The notes: generated by a model not told the origin, from the letters alone. 64,000 nucleotides of DNA from Polyangiaceae bacterium (GCA_025937835.1 JAICQO010000006.1:1-64000); one strand, 5' to 3'; counted from the stretch's first letter, positions 28,085 through 37,454 are shown. Program-made: numbers and translations.

Positions 28085-29160
28085 TACTTGCTGCCTCCGC
28101 CCTGAGCGGCGCGGATCCGCGGATCGAGCAGGCCGACCAGGATATCGACGCTGAAGTTGGCGATCAGCACCGTGACGGTGACGAGCAGCGTGCAGCCCGT
28201 GATCACCGAGTAGTCGTTGCCCTGGATCGCCGTCAGCACCGCCATGCCCAGGCCCGGATAGCTGAAGATCATCTCCGTGATCAGCGCACCGCCAACCATC
28301 GCACCGAGCGCGAGCGCGAGGCCCGTGAGCTGCGGCAGCATCGCGTTGCGGAACATGTAGAACAGGATCTTGCTCTCGCGAATCCCCAGCAACTTCGCGT
28401 ACTTGACGTAATCGGTCCCGAGCTCGTAGATGCACATCGAACGCATGCCGATGGCCTGGCCGCCGAGCACGATCAGGAAGATCGAGAGGAACGGCAGCAC
28501 GTAGTAGTAGCTCGCGCTCGAGATGAACTCCCACGACAGGTTCGGGACCATGCTGTCGTCGTAGCCGCCGACCGCGGGGAACCACTCGAGCCGGATGCCG
28601 AACACGTAGACGAGCAGGATGCCGACGCAGAACGCGGGCACCGCGCTCGCGAGCAACGCCAGCGGGTAAAGGACACGGTCGAACACACCGCGCTTGTAGG
28701 CTGCGAGCGCTCCGAGCAGGTTACCGACGAGCCAGCCGAAGATGATCGTCGGCAGCTGGAGCGTGAGCGTCCAGGGCAGCGCGTCCTTGATGATCTCGCT
28801 GACCTTCTTCGGATACTGGAGGATGGACGTGCCGAGGTCGCCCTTCAAGCTCATCACCAGGTAGCTCACGAACTGCTCGGCGAGCCCCGTCTTGATCGGG
28901 TCGCCCTTGGCATCGCGGATGATCTCGCCCTGGTCGTCGAGCTGGATCAGCCGGAATTCCTTGAGGTAGGACTCGGCGATCTTCTTCTGCGCGACCGCGT
29001 CCGAGCTGCCGGCGCTCGCGCGCGCGATGATCGTGTCGATTGGGTTCGCGTCGCCGAGACGCGGGAGGAAGAAGTTGATCGTGACCGCGACCAGGAAGGT
29101 GACGAAATACCAGCCGGCGCGGCCCAGGATGTGCCGGAGCGTCGGGTAGTTGGCGAGCAT
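28084..29160 (-). CDS. Oligopeptide ABC transporter permease (OppB-like)
   Basis: The 358-residue permease has an N-terminal helix (WYFVTFLVAVTINFFLPRL), a periplasmic insert (about 35-115) and five transmembrane helices ending in the membrane-permease loop ELGTDYVKYAKLLG and GLLDPRIR. ATG at 29160 overlaps the OppA-like stop by one base (TGATG). With OppC it forms the channel for peptide uptake. Confidence 0.9.
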   Translation of the reverse strand: MLANYPTLRHILGRAGWYFVTFLVAVTINFFLPRLGDANPIDTIIARASAGSSDAVAQKKIAESYLKEFRLIQLDDQGEIIRDAKGDPIKTGLAEQFVSYLVMSLKGDLGTSILQYPKKVSEIIKDALPWTLTLQLPTIIFGWLVGNLLGALAAYKRGVFDRVLYPLALLASAVPAFCVGILLVYVFGIRLEWFPAVGGYDDSMVPNLSWEFISSASYYYVLPFLSIFLIVLGGQAIGMRSMCIYELGTDYVKYAKLLGIRESKILFYMFRNAMLPQLTGLALALGAMVGGALITEMIFSYPGLGMAVLTAIQGNDYSVITGCTLLVTVTVLIANFSVDILVGLLDPRIRAAQGGGSK

Positions 29161-31067
29161 CAGTTCGTCCCCTTGGCGCGGATGTGCCAGAGCAGCTCGG
29201 TGCCCATGCGGTCGCCCGGGACCTGCGGCGGGGCATACGGGTTCTCCGAGGTCGGGAAGCCCTCCCAGACCTTGGTCGAGAACTCGTAGAGCTGATCGGC
29301 GCGGTACACGAGCGGCAGCGTGGGCTGGTACTGCATGAACAGCGCGTTCAGCTCGCGCAGGCCCTTCGCCAGCTCCTCGCCCTTCATGACCGGGATGGTC
29401 TGGATCAGCTCGTCGATGCGTGGCACGTAGCCGGGGGCCTTCGGGTTGTTGAAGCGCCCGAAGTTCTTGAACATCTTCTCGCCCTCGGGCGCGAAGTCGG
29501 CGGTGGCCATCACGTAGTCCATACGCGACCAGGGCTTGGACGGCGTGGGCTGCGAGTGCGGCGTCCACATGATCATGTCGAAGGTGCCGGTATAGAGCGC
29601 GCCCCAGAACAAGCTCGCGTCCACGAAGCGCTCGCGCGCGTCGATGCCGGCGGCGCGCATGCTGCGCACCACGATCCGCACGATCGACTCCCAGTCCGTC
29701 CAGCCCGTCGGCGACTTGATGTAGACGGTGGGCACCTTGTTACCCTGCGCGTCGCGCGTCTCGACCAGCTCGCCCTTGTCGTTCCACACCGGGCGGTACC
29801 CGGCCTCTTTCAGGAGCTGCTTGGCGCGGTCGACGTCGAACCAGGTGCCGTACTTTTTGGCGTCTTCTTCCGAGAAGTACTTGGACTCGAGCCCGAACGG
29901 CAGGATCAGGCCGGGGCGCAGCGGCTCGCTGTAGCCCGACACGGCGAGCTCGCGGATGTCCGTGTAATTGATGGAGAAGCCCATCGCTCGCCGCATCCGC
30001 ACGTCGTTCAGCGGGGGGTGCGTCACGTTCAAGAACAGCATCGGGATCGCCGAGCCGAGGTAGTACGGCGGCTTCGAGAACCAGGTACCGACGCCCTTCG
30101 GCTGCTTCAGCCAGATGCGCGGGATGAAGGTGGAGGAGACGTCGAGGCGGCCTTGCTGCAGCGCGATGCTGAAGTGGTCGTTGCTCTTGTAGACCGGGTG
30201 CACGATGTACTTCGGGCCCGGCAGCTTGCCGCCGTGCAGCACCTCGTTGCCCCAGTAGTCGTCGCGGCGGACTAGCGCGATCTTCTCGTTCTCGATCGAG
30301 TGGATGCGGTACGGCCCCGAGACCACCGCCTGCTTCGGATCGTGGAACTTGATCTTGAGGAACTCGTTCATGTCCCCGTTCACGCTCGCGAGCAGCGGCT
30401 CGATCACGTGCTTGGGGAGCATCCGGTACTCTTCGAAGGCGTCCAGAACCACGAGCGGGTTCTTCTTTTCCTTGTTGAACTCGAAGAGGATGCGGCGGGG
30501 ATGGCCGCCGGCGGGCACGCTGCCGGCCTCGACCTCGGGCAGGCGGACCGCCGACAGGTAGGTCCAGATCGGCGCGATCGGGATGTCCTTGTGCTTCTTG
30601 CCGAGGTCGAAGGTGTACTTGATGTCCTCGCCGGTGACGGGCTTGCCGTCGCTCCAGCGCGCCTTCTCGTGCAGCAGGACCTCGAAGGAGTCGGGCGTCT
30701 CCGTGTACGACTCTGCGAGCAGGGGCACCATCTTCCCAGTCAGCAGATCGTAGAAGAACAGCGTCTCGTACATCAGCTTGACGCCCGAGATCGCTGGCCA
30801 ATCCGGCTGCGGCGCGAGCGGGTTGATCGACGAGGGGGGACCCCACTGCCGACCGCCGATGTAGAGAGTTTGGTTTCGCGGGAGCGAGCTGTCGCTGTCG
30901 GCCTTCTTCGGCTTGCAACCGCCGAGGCCACCGAGCAGACAAAGCCCCGCTGCGAGGAGCGGCGCGAGGAGAGCGCGGCGGCGAAGTAGCCGGAGCACTG
31001 GTTTCGGCTCGCGCTTTGGTCGCTCCCGATGCGTAAACGCGGACGTGTCGAACGAGTCGCGGCGCAC
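29160..31067 (-). CDS. Oligopeptide ABC transporter substrate-binding lipoprotein (OppA-like)
   Basis: The extracytoplasmic solute-binding family 5 protein captures peptides for the OppBCDF transporter. A hydrophobic signal segment ends in lipobox LGGC (Cys about 51), followed by the family 5 fold: LAESYTETPDSFEVLLHEKARWSDGKPVTGEDI and MRRAMGFSINYTDI are characteristic. The GTG at 31067 gives 635 residues with a long N-terminal region; GTG at 30998 would start just before the signal peptide and is a good alternative. It is the first gene of a five-gene operon with one-base overlaps or short gaps throughout. Confidence 0.9.
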   Translation of the reverse strand: MRRDSFDTSAFTHRERPKREPKPVLRLLRRRALLAPLLAAGLCLLGGLGGCKPKKADSDSSLPRNQTLYIGGRQWGPPSSINPLAPQPDWPAISGVKLMYETLFFYDLLTGKMVPLLAESYTETPDSFEVLLHEKARWSDGKPVTGEDIKYTFDLGKKHKDIPIAPIWTYLSAVRLPEVEAGSVPAGGHPRRILFEFNKEKKNPLVVLDAFEEYRMLPKHVIEPLLASVNGDMNEFLKIKFHDPKQAVVSGPYRIHSIENEKIALVRRDDYWGNEVLHGGKLPGPKYIVHPVYKSNDHFSIALQQGRLDVSSTFIPRIWLKQPKGVGTWFSKPPYYLGSAIPMLFLNVTHPPLNDVRMRRAMGFSINYTDIRELAVSGYSEPLRPGLILPFGLESKYFSEEDAKKYGTWFDVDRAKQLLKEAGYRPVWNDKGELVETRDAQGNKVPTVYIKSPTGWTDWESIVRIVVRSMRAAGIDARERFVDASLFWGALYTGTFDMIMWTPHSQPTPSKPWSRMDYVMATADFAPEGEKMFKNFGRFNNPKAPGYVPRIDELIQTIPVMKGEELAKGLRELNALFMQYQPTLPLVYRADQLYEFSTKVWEGFPTSENPYAPPQVPGDRMGTELLWHIRAKGTN

Positions 31068-31307
31068 GGATAGCCCTATTCTGAAAAGCCGGCCGGAGAC
31101 TCGTAGGCGACCGACCCAGGCTTGTCAAGCACGCGCTCCCGATGGGAATGCCGTGCGCGCTGCGTCATGCGGGGTTGGGAAAGATCGAAAACCAGAGTGG
31201 CTGCTCCTCGCCCGAGCGATCGTCGCCCAAGGCGTTGCAGCTATGTCGGCGCACGCCGCGTTCGATCCCTCTCCGAACGGTGAGAACGTGCTGGCCCGAG
31301 ACCCGGC

Positions 31308-32336
31308 CTATTTACCGAACGGCGCCGGAGCGGGCCGGTCGAACGGGGAGCTCGGACGCGCCGGCCTGGGCGTGCTCAGACGACCGCTCACCGCCTCTCG
31401 GGCTCGCTGGCTCGCCCGCTCGCGGTACTTGAGCCAGGCCCCCGCGATCACGACCGACGCGAGCGCGGTGACCCAGCCGGCCACGACGTCCACCGCCCAG
31501 TGATGGTCGAGGTACATCGCGGCGAGCGACATGACCGCGACGTAGCCGAGGTGGACGAAGCGAGCGCGGACGCCGGCCACGCGCCAGGCGGTGAGCAGCC
31601 CGATCAGCGGGTACGCGCAGTGCATCGAAGGCATCGCGCCGAACACCGCCGAGGCTCGCCCGTAGAAGCTCGCGTAGTAGCTGATGCCGAACAGTTGGTC
31701 GACGCGCGCGAGCCCGGCCGGGTTCGCGGCGACCGCCGTGTCGATGACACAGCCGTGCGCGTGCACGTACCAGGGCGGCGCTGCTGGCAAGAGCAACCAG
31801 CAGGCGAACGAGATGTAGTTGCCGACCGCGAACGCCAACAAGTAGTGGCGCATGCGCGGGCGGTCTTTGAAGAACAACACCGTCGCGTAAACGAACACGA
31901 GGTAGATGAAGATCGTGTACGGGACGGCCGCGATCAGATCGAGCGCGGGCGTGTGCAGGGCCGCCATCGACTCTTGCAGTGTGCGGCCGCCGAACGTCGG
32001 GAGCACCGCCGCATCGGCCTGCCGGAGCTCGCAGCCGAGCACGCGCTCGGGCAGCACGGCGAAGGGCCGGACATAACGAACCAGATCGTAGCCCATCGCG
32101 ACGGCGATGATCGGCGATGTGTCGATTAGAAACAGTTTGCTGCGCGGGCCGATGAAGCCGAACACGGCCGCGAACAGCGCGAACACGACGTGCTCGGGCC
32201 GCAAATCGCCGATCGCCGCCACGCCCGCCGCGTAGAACGCCGGAATCAGCGGCAGCAGGAAACCCGCGCCCCACAGCGCGCGCACGTGTGCCACCGAGCG
32301 CGCTAAGCGCTGGAACGAAGAGGGCCGCGGGGCCAC
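31308..32336 (-). CDS. PAP2 superfamily membrane protein, AUR1/IPC-synthase-like
   Basis: The 342-residue protein has about six to seven transmembrane helices and the lipid-phosphatase motifs AMPSMHCAYPL (C2-like, catalytic His) and MYLDHHWAVDVVAG (C3-like HxxxD), with a luminal WLLLPAAPPWY segment as in AUR1-type inositol phosphorylceramide synthases. That subfamily transfers a head group to ceramide, whereas other PAP2 proteins are phosphatases. Several myxobacteria make sphingolipids, so an IPC-like role is plausible but not shown. Start is GTG at 32336; the C-terminal tail is Pro/Arg-rich. It lies upstream of the opp operon on the same strand, separated by 240 bp. Confidence 0.8.
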   Translation of the reverse strand: MAPRPSSFQRLARSVAHVRALWGAGFLLPLIPAFYAAGVAAIGDLRPEHVVFALFAAVFGFIGPRSKLFLIDTSPIIAVAMGYDLVRYVRPFAVLPERVLGCELRQADAAVLPTFGGRTLQESMAALHTPALDLIAAVPYTIFIYLVFVYATVLFFKDRPRMRHYLLAFAVGNYISFACWLLLPAAPPWYVHAHGCVIDTAVAANPAGLARVDQLFGISYYASFYGRASAVFGAMPSMHCAYPLIGLLTAWRVAGVRARFVHLGYVAVMSLAAMYLDHHWAVDVVAGWVTALASVVIAGAWLKYRERASQRAREAVSGRLSTPRPARPSSPFDRPAPAPFGK

Positions 32337-32463
32337 GTCCAGTAGCTGGGGCAGAAATCACTGAACCGCAAGCGGCTCACGACGCACGGCACAAAAAACT
32401 GTGGCGCGATTCTGTCGACGGCGGATCGCCGGGGCACCTGGCGCAAAAGCTGCGCGAGAGTGC

Positions 32464-34074
32464 TCAGAAAATCATCGTGCGGCAGCCGAGTCTGATCGCG
32501 ACGGAGCCGGCAGCCAGGCTCTGGAACGCGTTGCACGTGCTCGGACAGATCAAGATCTTGGTCGGCGCCTTCGCGGTCGGGTCGTCGTAGTACCAGCCGC
32601 CCTTTTCGGGCGCGCAGCGGTCCGCGCTGCCCACGTAGTAGAGCGTCTGCGCCGCGCCGTTGTCGTTGAACTCGACGTTCACGGCCATGAAGTCGACTTC
32701 CTTGCCGCTGTCGTTGACGGGGATCTGGTACTCGCAAGCCAAACGCGCCTTGCGGATCTTGTTCAGCGCCTCGAGGAACTGCTGGGTCACGTTGCCCCCG
32801 GCATCGATGATCTGCGCCGTCTGCGTGCCGCCGGCCCGGGCGATCAGGTTCAGGTTCTCGAGCGCGCTGGTGTCGCCTGCGGCGAACACGCCGATCACCG
32901 AGGTTGCCACGCTCGGCGTGCCGAACAGGCCCTCTTGGGCGATCGACGCCACCTCTTCGACGAGCGCCATGGTCGGAGCGGTTCCCGAGAAATTCAGCGT
33001 GTCGGGCAGACACTCGGTCGGCAAACCGTCGGTGGCGAGCACGGCGACCACGGTGTGCCCGGGGTTCATCGTCGCCCAGTGTTGGGCGTGCGCGATCGCA
33101 CCGCCCAAGGCAGGCCCGCTCGGCGTATCGCCGTCCGGCATCTGCGCTTCGATCGACGCCATCACCTGAGCGGCGCCGCTCTGCAGCGACACGATCTCGA
33201 CCGCCGGTGTGGCGTACACGGCCGAGCTGCACTCGGTGCCGTGGAAGCAGAAGCTGCTCGTCGCCTGCACGCACTCACCGAGGCTGTTGCCGGCGTCATC
33301 CAGGCACTCGCTGCCGACGTCGCACGTGAGCGCGGGGTTCGACGTGCACTGGCCCACGAAGTCGCAGGGGCCGAAGTCGCGCTGGACGGTCTCGAAGCAA
33401 TCGCTCTCGGCGCTGCACGCGAGGTCTGCCTTGCGGCTGCAGGCTCCACCCGTGCACGGCCCGTAGTTGACCGCCGCCGGGATGGCCTTGCAGTCGTCGT
33501 TCGTTGCGCACAACGCAACGCCGCCGGAGACCGCATGGCGGAAGCTCGGGCACCACTTTAGAAAACACGGACCGCCACCGCCGCACTCCGCGTCGCTGGT
33601 GCAGGTCGCGGGCACGCCCGCTTTACGCAGCGGAAAGTACTGGATACCGACGCTGATGCCCGCGGAAGCAGGATCTTGGAAGAAGGCGGAGAGCGCGTTC
33701 TTCACCGCGGTCCACTTCGACATGCCGCCACCGGCTGCGTCGAGCATCGAGCCCGAGATGTCGAGCATGATGTAGAGGTCGAGCGGCGTGGGCTCGGCCA
33801 TGGTCGTGTCGGCCGCGCACGCCTTGCCGGTGTCGCCGCCCGAGCCGCCGCCCGAGCCGCCTTGCGGGACGACGACGGTGGGAATGCCCGTCGGCATCGG
33901 CCCAGGACCAGGACCAGGACCAGGACCAGGACCTGGTCCTGTCATGGCGCCGCCGGTGGCCGGTCCCTGAACCCCCGCGCCTTTGCCGCCGCCGTCACCG
34001 CCACAAGCAAGCGGCAGGCTGGCGAACAAGCCGAGCAACGCGACCGAACCAAGCAAGCTCCGAATCTTGTTCAT
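32464..34074 (-). CDS. Lipoprotein with von Willebrand factor A domain and Cys-rich insert
   Basis: The 536-residue protein has a signal peptide with lipobox LACG (Cys about 24), a Gly-Pro repeat linker (about 46-60, from the 6-bp repeat at 33902-33931) and a vWA domain with MIDAS DISGSM. The vWA fold is interrupted by a Cys-rich insert (CTSDAECGG, CATNDDC, CSAESDC) of the Dickkopf-like type common in myxobacterial surface proteins, then continues with AVLATDGLPTEC. It probably binds metal and a protein ligand at the outer surface. It diverges from another vWA lipoprotein gene. Confidence 0.8.
   Translation of the reverse strand: MNKIRSLLGSVALLGLFASLPLACGGDGGGKGAGVQGPATGGAMTGPGPGPGPGPGPGPMPTGIPTVVVPQGGSGGGSGGDTGKACAADTTMAEPTPLDLYIMLDISGSMLDAAGGGMSKWTAVKNALSAFFQDPASAGISVGIQYFPLRKAGVPATCTSDAECGGGGPCFLKWCPSFRHAVSGGVALCATNDDCKAIPAAVNYGPCTGGACSRKADLACSAESDCFETVQRDFGPCDFVGQCTSNPALTCDVGSECLDDAGNSLGECVQATSSFCFHGTECSSAVYATPAVEIVSLQSGAAQVMASIEAQMPDGDTPSGPALGGAIAHAQHWATMNPGHTVVAVLATDGLPTECLPDTLNFSGTAPTMALVEEVASIAQEGLFGTPSVATSVIGVFAAGDTSALENLNLIARAGGTQTAQIIDAGGNVTQQFLEALNKIRKARLACEYQIPVNDSGKEVDFMAVNVEFNDNGAAQTLYYVGSADRCAPEKGGWYYDDPTAKAPTKILICPSTCNAFQSLAAGSVAIRLGCRTMIF
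33902..33931. repeat. Hexanucleotide tandem repeat (CCAGGA)5
   Basis: Five exact CCAGGA units lie in the vWA lipoprotein gene. On the minus strand they encode alternating Gly-Pro in the linker between lipobox and vWA domain. Being a multiple of three, unit gain or loss would change linker length without a frameshift. Confidence 0.85.
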
Positions 34075-34298
34075 GTCCGAGAACCACCAAGACAGACGAG
34101 CACCGGTCTAGCCCGAGAATCCTCAATCGTCGATATGCCGCCGTGGCGAGCGCGCCCTACGTCGAGCTGCGTCACAAAACAAAAGTGGTAGTGAAGTAAA
34201 GTCGATTACCCACATCGGCGCGCGGCGCTGACACGCGCGTTTCATGCCGGCGATTCCCGGTGGTGCTCCCGCACCCTGGGAGCTAATCTCCGACCGAT

Positions 34299-35717
34299 AT
34301 GCAGAGCTTTGGGCTTCGGCGGCTTTCGGTGGCACCTCTCGTGTGTCTCGCGGCCCTGGCGTGTAGCAGCAAGAAGTCAGGCGATGAGCCCCGCCAGCCG
34401 AGCAGCGGCATGGGCGGGGCCCCGACGGGAGCGGGCGGTACGGCGTCCCCCGGTCAGGGCGGTTCAACGAGCACGGGCGCGGCGGCTCCAGCGCCCGTGG
34501 GCGGTGCCGTCAGCGGTGAAGGCGGCACGACCGCGGCGAACGGCGGCAGCCAGGCGCAGGGCGGCGCGATCGCGTCGTCCTCGGGCGGCAAGATCACGTT
34601 CTCGAGCGCGGGCCGCGGCGGCGCTTTCGTGCTGCTACCCCCGGATGAACCCGGAGCAGGCGGAGCCGCGGGCGTGTGCAGCTCGCTGCAAGTGGTGCCG
34701 GGCATCCCGACGGTGCTGATCCTCGTCGACAACTCGTCGAGCATGTTCGAGCCGACCGACGAATCACCGTGGGATCTCCTGTATTCGACGCTGATGGCGG
34801 ACGACGGCGCCATCAAGACCCTGGCGCCCAAGGTGCGGTTCGGCTTCACGAGCTTCAAGGGCAACAACATTCCGCAGATGAACGAGACGGACGAGGCCTG
34901 CGCCAAGCTGACCAGCGTGCCGATCGCCCTCGATAACTTCGCCGCGATCGACAAGACGTACACGATGCTCGGCGCCGAATGGGACCCGAACGTCAAATGG
35001 GAGACGCCCACGGGCCACGCCCTCGCCCGGGCCGCCACCGACCTCGCAGCGTTCCAGGGCGACCCGCCCGGGCCGAAGAGCATCTTGCTCGTCACGGACG
35101 GCAACCCCAACACCTGCCAGATCGTCGATCCGCAGTGCGGTCAGGATCTGAGCATCAAGGCGGTGCAGGACGCGTACACCGCCGGCATCAAGACGTTCGT
35201 GGTCGGCATCGGCGAAGTGATCGTCGGCAACAACGGTTGCGAGCCGAGCTGGGGCCGCTGTGGCCCCGATCACTTGCAGGACATCGCCAACGCCGGGCTC
35301 GGCCTGCCCGTGGAGCCGCCGCCCGAGACCTTCGTCTGGCAGAGCTGCGCCGACGCCTACGGTCGCGAGCTCCAGGGCACCTACGACACCACCGGCATGC
35401 CCGGCGCAGCCAAGTTCTACACGGCAGAGAACGCCGCCCAGCTCACGACCGCGATCGAGGAGCTACTCACCGCGCTCGCGTGCACGGTCGAGATGGACGT
35501 GCGCGTCACGGGCAACCCCGCCGTCGGCAGCGTGCTGGTCGGGGTCGGTAAAGAACCCCAGGTCTACGGCGATCCGAACGGCTGGAAGCTCGAGGACAAT
35601 CGCTATCAGGTCACGCTCCAAGGCGCCGCCTGCGAGAAGTTCAAGGCCGAACAAACCCTCGACATCACCTTCCCCTGCGATCCTTTGACCGGCATGCCCG
35701 TCGCCGTAAAGCGCTGA
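34299..35717 (+). CDS. Lipoprotein with von Willebrand factor A domain
   Basis: The 472-residue protein has lipobox LAALAC (Cys about 22), a Gly/Ser/Ala-rich linker (about 30-120) and a vWA domain from ~140 with MIDAS VDNSSSM, followed by LLVTDGNPNTC and paired Cys residues (CGQDLS, CEPSWGRCG, CADAYG). It diverges from the vWA lipoprotein that ends at 32464; the 224 bp between them hold both promoters. Together with the vWA protein at 40448 it makes a local group of surface adhesin-like proteins. The function is inferred from domain type only. Confidence 0.8.
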   Translation: MQSFGLRRLSVAPLVCLAALACSSKKSGDEPRQPSSGMGGAPTGAGGTASPGQGGSTSTGAAAPAPVGGAVSGEGGTTAANGGSQAQGGAIASSSGGKITFSSAGRGGAFVLLPPDEPGAGGAAGVCSSLQVVPGIPTVLILVDNSSSMFEPTDESPWDLLYSTLMADDGAIKTLAPKVRFGFTSFKGNNIPQMNETDEACAKLTSVPIALDNFAAIDKTYTMLGAEWDPNVKWETPTGHALARAATDLAAFQGDPPGPKSILLVTDGNPNTCQIVDPQCGQDLSIKAVQDAYTAGIKTFVVGIGEVIVGNNGCEPSWGRCGPDHLQDIANAGLGLPVEPPPETFVWQSCADAYGRELQGTYDTTGMPGAAKFYTAENAAQLTTAIEELLTALACTVEMDVRVTGNPAVGSVLVGVGKEPQVYGDPNGWKLEDNRYQVTLQGAACEKFKAEQTLDITFPCDPLTGMPVAVKR

Positions 35718-35787
35718 CCACGGCCCGAGCTCGACGGCTCCGGCGTGGACCGACTTTTCTCCGCGCCGATCTGACCCGCAAAGTTCC

Positions 35788-35883
35788 CCCCAAAATCTTT
35801 GCGACTCTTGGCGCTCTTTGCGCCTTTGCGGCAGAAGCCGCCCACGACTTTTTTGGGGACGTCGGGCAGAAGCCGCCCACGAC
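35788..35883. repeat. Inverted and direct repeats at a convergent gene junction
   Basis: CCCCAAAA at 35788-35795 pairs with TTTTGGGG at 35851-35858, and a 19-bp sequence GGCAGAAGCCGCCCACGAC occurs twice in direct orientation (35830-35848 and 35865-35883). The block fills the gap between the convergent vWA and ExbD-like genes. It may act as a bidirectional terminator or be an interspersed repeat remnant. Confidence 0.6.
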
Positions 35884-35885
35884 CT

Positions 35886-36641
35886 TCAGGGACCGAGCTC
35901 GACCTTGTGTCCCGGGGTGGGTGTGCGCGAGGGCGCGACGACGAGGTCGAAGCGCGTGCCCGGGATCATCTTGGCCGAAGCGGCCAGGTCGTAGACGAGG
36001 CCCCACTCGACGCCTTTCGCGCCCGAGACGATCAGCGCCCCGCCTCCGTTGCAGGCCTTGGCGAGCCGCGCGATCGAATCCTGAGTCATCGAAAGATCGG
36101 GGCCGGCCATGCCCTTCGGGCGCTTGCCGGCGGTGCCGCCCGACAGCTTCCAGACCGCGGTGCCGCGATCTTCGGTGATCATCGCGACCACGGTGCAGGG
36201 CGGCGCCTGCACCGCGCGCTCTTCCGGTGCGAAGATCACCTCGAGCGGGAAGTCCGGGCGCGACGGCGTGCGCACCGAGACCTGCGACACCTGCTGCTTA
36301 CCGAGCTCGGTCAGGTAGGCCGCGACCCATTCGGGCTTGGCCTTCCGGTCCACGTTCAGGCGAACGTCGCCCGCCGACAGATGGCCGCGGACGTTGGCGA
36401 TGATCTCCGCGAGCTTCTGGCGACCACCGGGCTCGTTCAGGTTCGCCGATTCCATGCCGACGCGCGGACCCTGCTCGTCGATGAACAGCGTCGGCGCCGA
36501 CGGCTTCGACGGCTCCGGCGCGGGCTCGGGCTTCGCCGCCGCAACCGCCGACGCCGCTTCGTTCGGCTTCTCCTTGGGCGGGTCCTCGCAGCCCCAAGCC
36601 AGGAACGAAATCGAGATCAGCCAGAGCTTCTGCCGAACCAT
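35886..36641 (-). CDS. Putative lipoprotein, possibly ExbD/TolR-like
   Basis: The 251-residue protein has a signal segment ending in AWGC (Cys about 18), a Pro/Ala/Glu linker and a C-terminal alpha/beta region. Segments such as TLFIDEQGPRVG and DVRLNVDRKAKPEWVAAYL, then VSQVSVRT, recall the periplasmic domain of ExbD/TolR. That assignment is tentative, because the single N-terminal membrane helix of true ExbD is replaced by a lipobox. It lies 9 bp after the Cys-rich lipoprotein gene on the same strand, so the two form an operon. Confidence 0.55.
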   Translation of the reverse strand: MVRQKLWLISISFLAWGCEDPPKEKPNEAASAVAAAKPEPAPEPSKPSAPTLFIDEQGPRVGMESANLNEPGGRQKLAEIIANVRGHLSAGDVRLNVDRKAKPEWVAAYLTELGKQQVSQVSVRTPSRPDFPLEVIFAPEERAVQAPPCTVVAMITEDRGTAVWKLSGGTAGKRPKGMAGPDLSMTQDSIARLAKACNGGGALIVSGAKGVEWGLVYDLAASAKMIPGTRFDLVVAPSRTPTPGHKVELGP

Positions 36642-36650
36642 GGCTGGTCT

Positions 36651-37454
36651 TTACCCCAAAGTTTTGCAGAACGGTTCCGATACCGACAGCCGCACCTGAT
36701 CGACGCACCTCGATTCGGTGTCGGGGATTTCGAGGCAGATCTGAGAGATGCACTCGCGGCCGCTGGTGCAGCCGGAGCCCACGTCGCCGCGAGACAAGCA
36801 GACCTTGTCGGGCTCCCCCGGCGGGGTTTCGCAGTAAGCCTCGGGTCCACACTCGCTGTCGAGCGTACAGCTCGCGCCGATCTTTCGATGCGCGATGCAA
36901 TTGTCGCCGTTGCAGTAGAAGCCCTCTTCGCACAGCTGCTGGGGCTCCGTGCACTCGAAGCCGCCGCGCACTTCTTCTGGAACCTGACAGGTCCCGACCG
37001 GATCGCTGCCCTTGGTCACACACACGAGGCCCTTGGTGCCGTCGCAGTCCGCGTTGTCCATGCAGTCGGCATTCGCGACCCCGGAGCCGCGCAGCAAGCG
37101 ATCGCACGGCTTACCGAGCGCGCGCACCGTGATCAGCTCGTCACCGTCGAGATCGCCGTCCTCGTACGCTCGCTCGACGCCGTCCAGGCACTCGCGCGCA
37201 TGGTCCGAGGCGTAGCTCGTCGGCACGATGCTGAGGCAATAGTCGGCCTGCGCCGCGCGACAGGTCTCGACGCTGCGCGCCTGACAATACTTGACGACGT
37301 TGTCGTTGCAGGCTCGGACGCCCCACTCTCTACAGAACGCGTCGCGGGTCCGGATCGTGGACTCGTTGGAGCCGGGCCCCTCTTCCGCCCCGGAACAAGC
37401 CGGGCCGAGCGCGGCGAGCATCGAGAAAAGCGTGGAAACTCCAAGTTTTCGCAT
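36651..37454 (-). CDS. Cys-rich putative lipoprotein
   Basis: The 267-residue protein has a signal peptide with lipobox GPACS (Cys about 20) and more than twenty Cys residues in spaced patterns (CMDNADCDGTKGLVC, CEEGFYCNGDNC, CTLDSECGPEAYC). This is the Dickkopf-like/stigma-type Cys-rich pattern frequent in myxobacterial exported proteins, pointing to a disulfide-rich fold outside the cytoplasm. It is the first gene of a two-gene unit with the ExbD-like lipoprotein. No enzymatic motif is seen. Confidence 0.7.
   Translation of the reverse strand: MRKLGVSTLFSMLAALGPACSGAEEGPGSNESTIRTRDAFCREWGVRACNDNVVKYCQARSVETCRAAQADYCLSIVPTSYASDHARECLDGVERAYEDGDLDGDELITVRALGKPCDRLLRGSGVANADCMDNADCDGTKGLVCVTKGSDPVGTCQVPEEVRGGFECTEPQQLCEEGFYCNGDNCIAHRKIGASCTLDSECGPEAYCETPPGEPDKVCLSRGDVGSGCTSGRECISQICLEIPDTESRCVDQVRLSVSEPFCKTLG

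Noticed and set aside
26165-28105. 646-codon plus-strand ORF opposite the opp ATPase and permease genes.
   Set aside because: It is antisense to conserved genes and rich in His/Arg/Asp shadow sequence.
34075-34298. Possible sigma-54 promoter between the divergent vWA lipoprotein genes.
   Set aside because: No GG-N10-GC core at the expected spacing was found; the region is simply A/T-richer than its surroundings.
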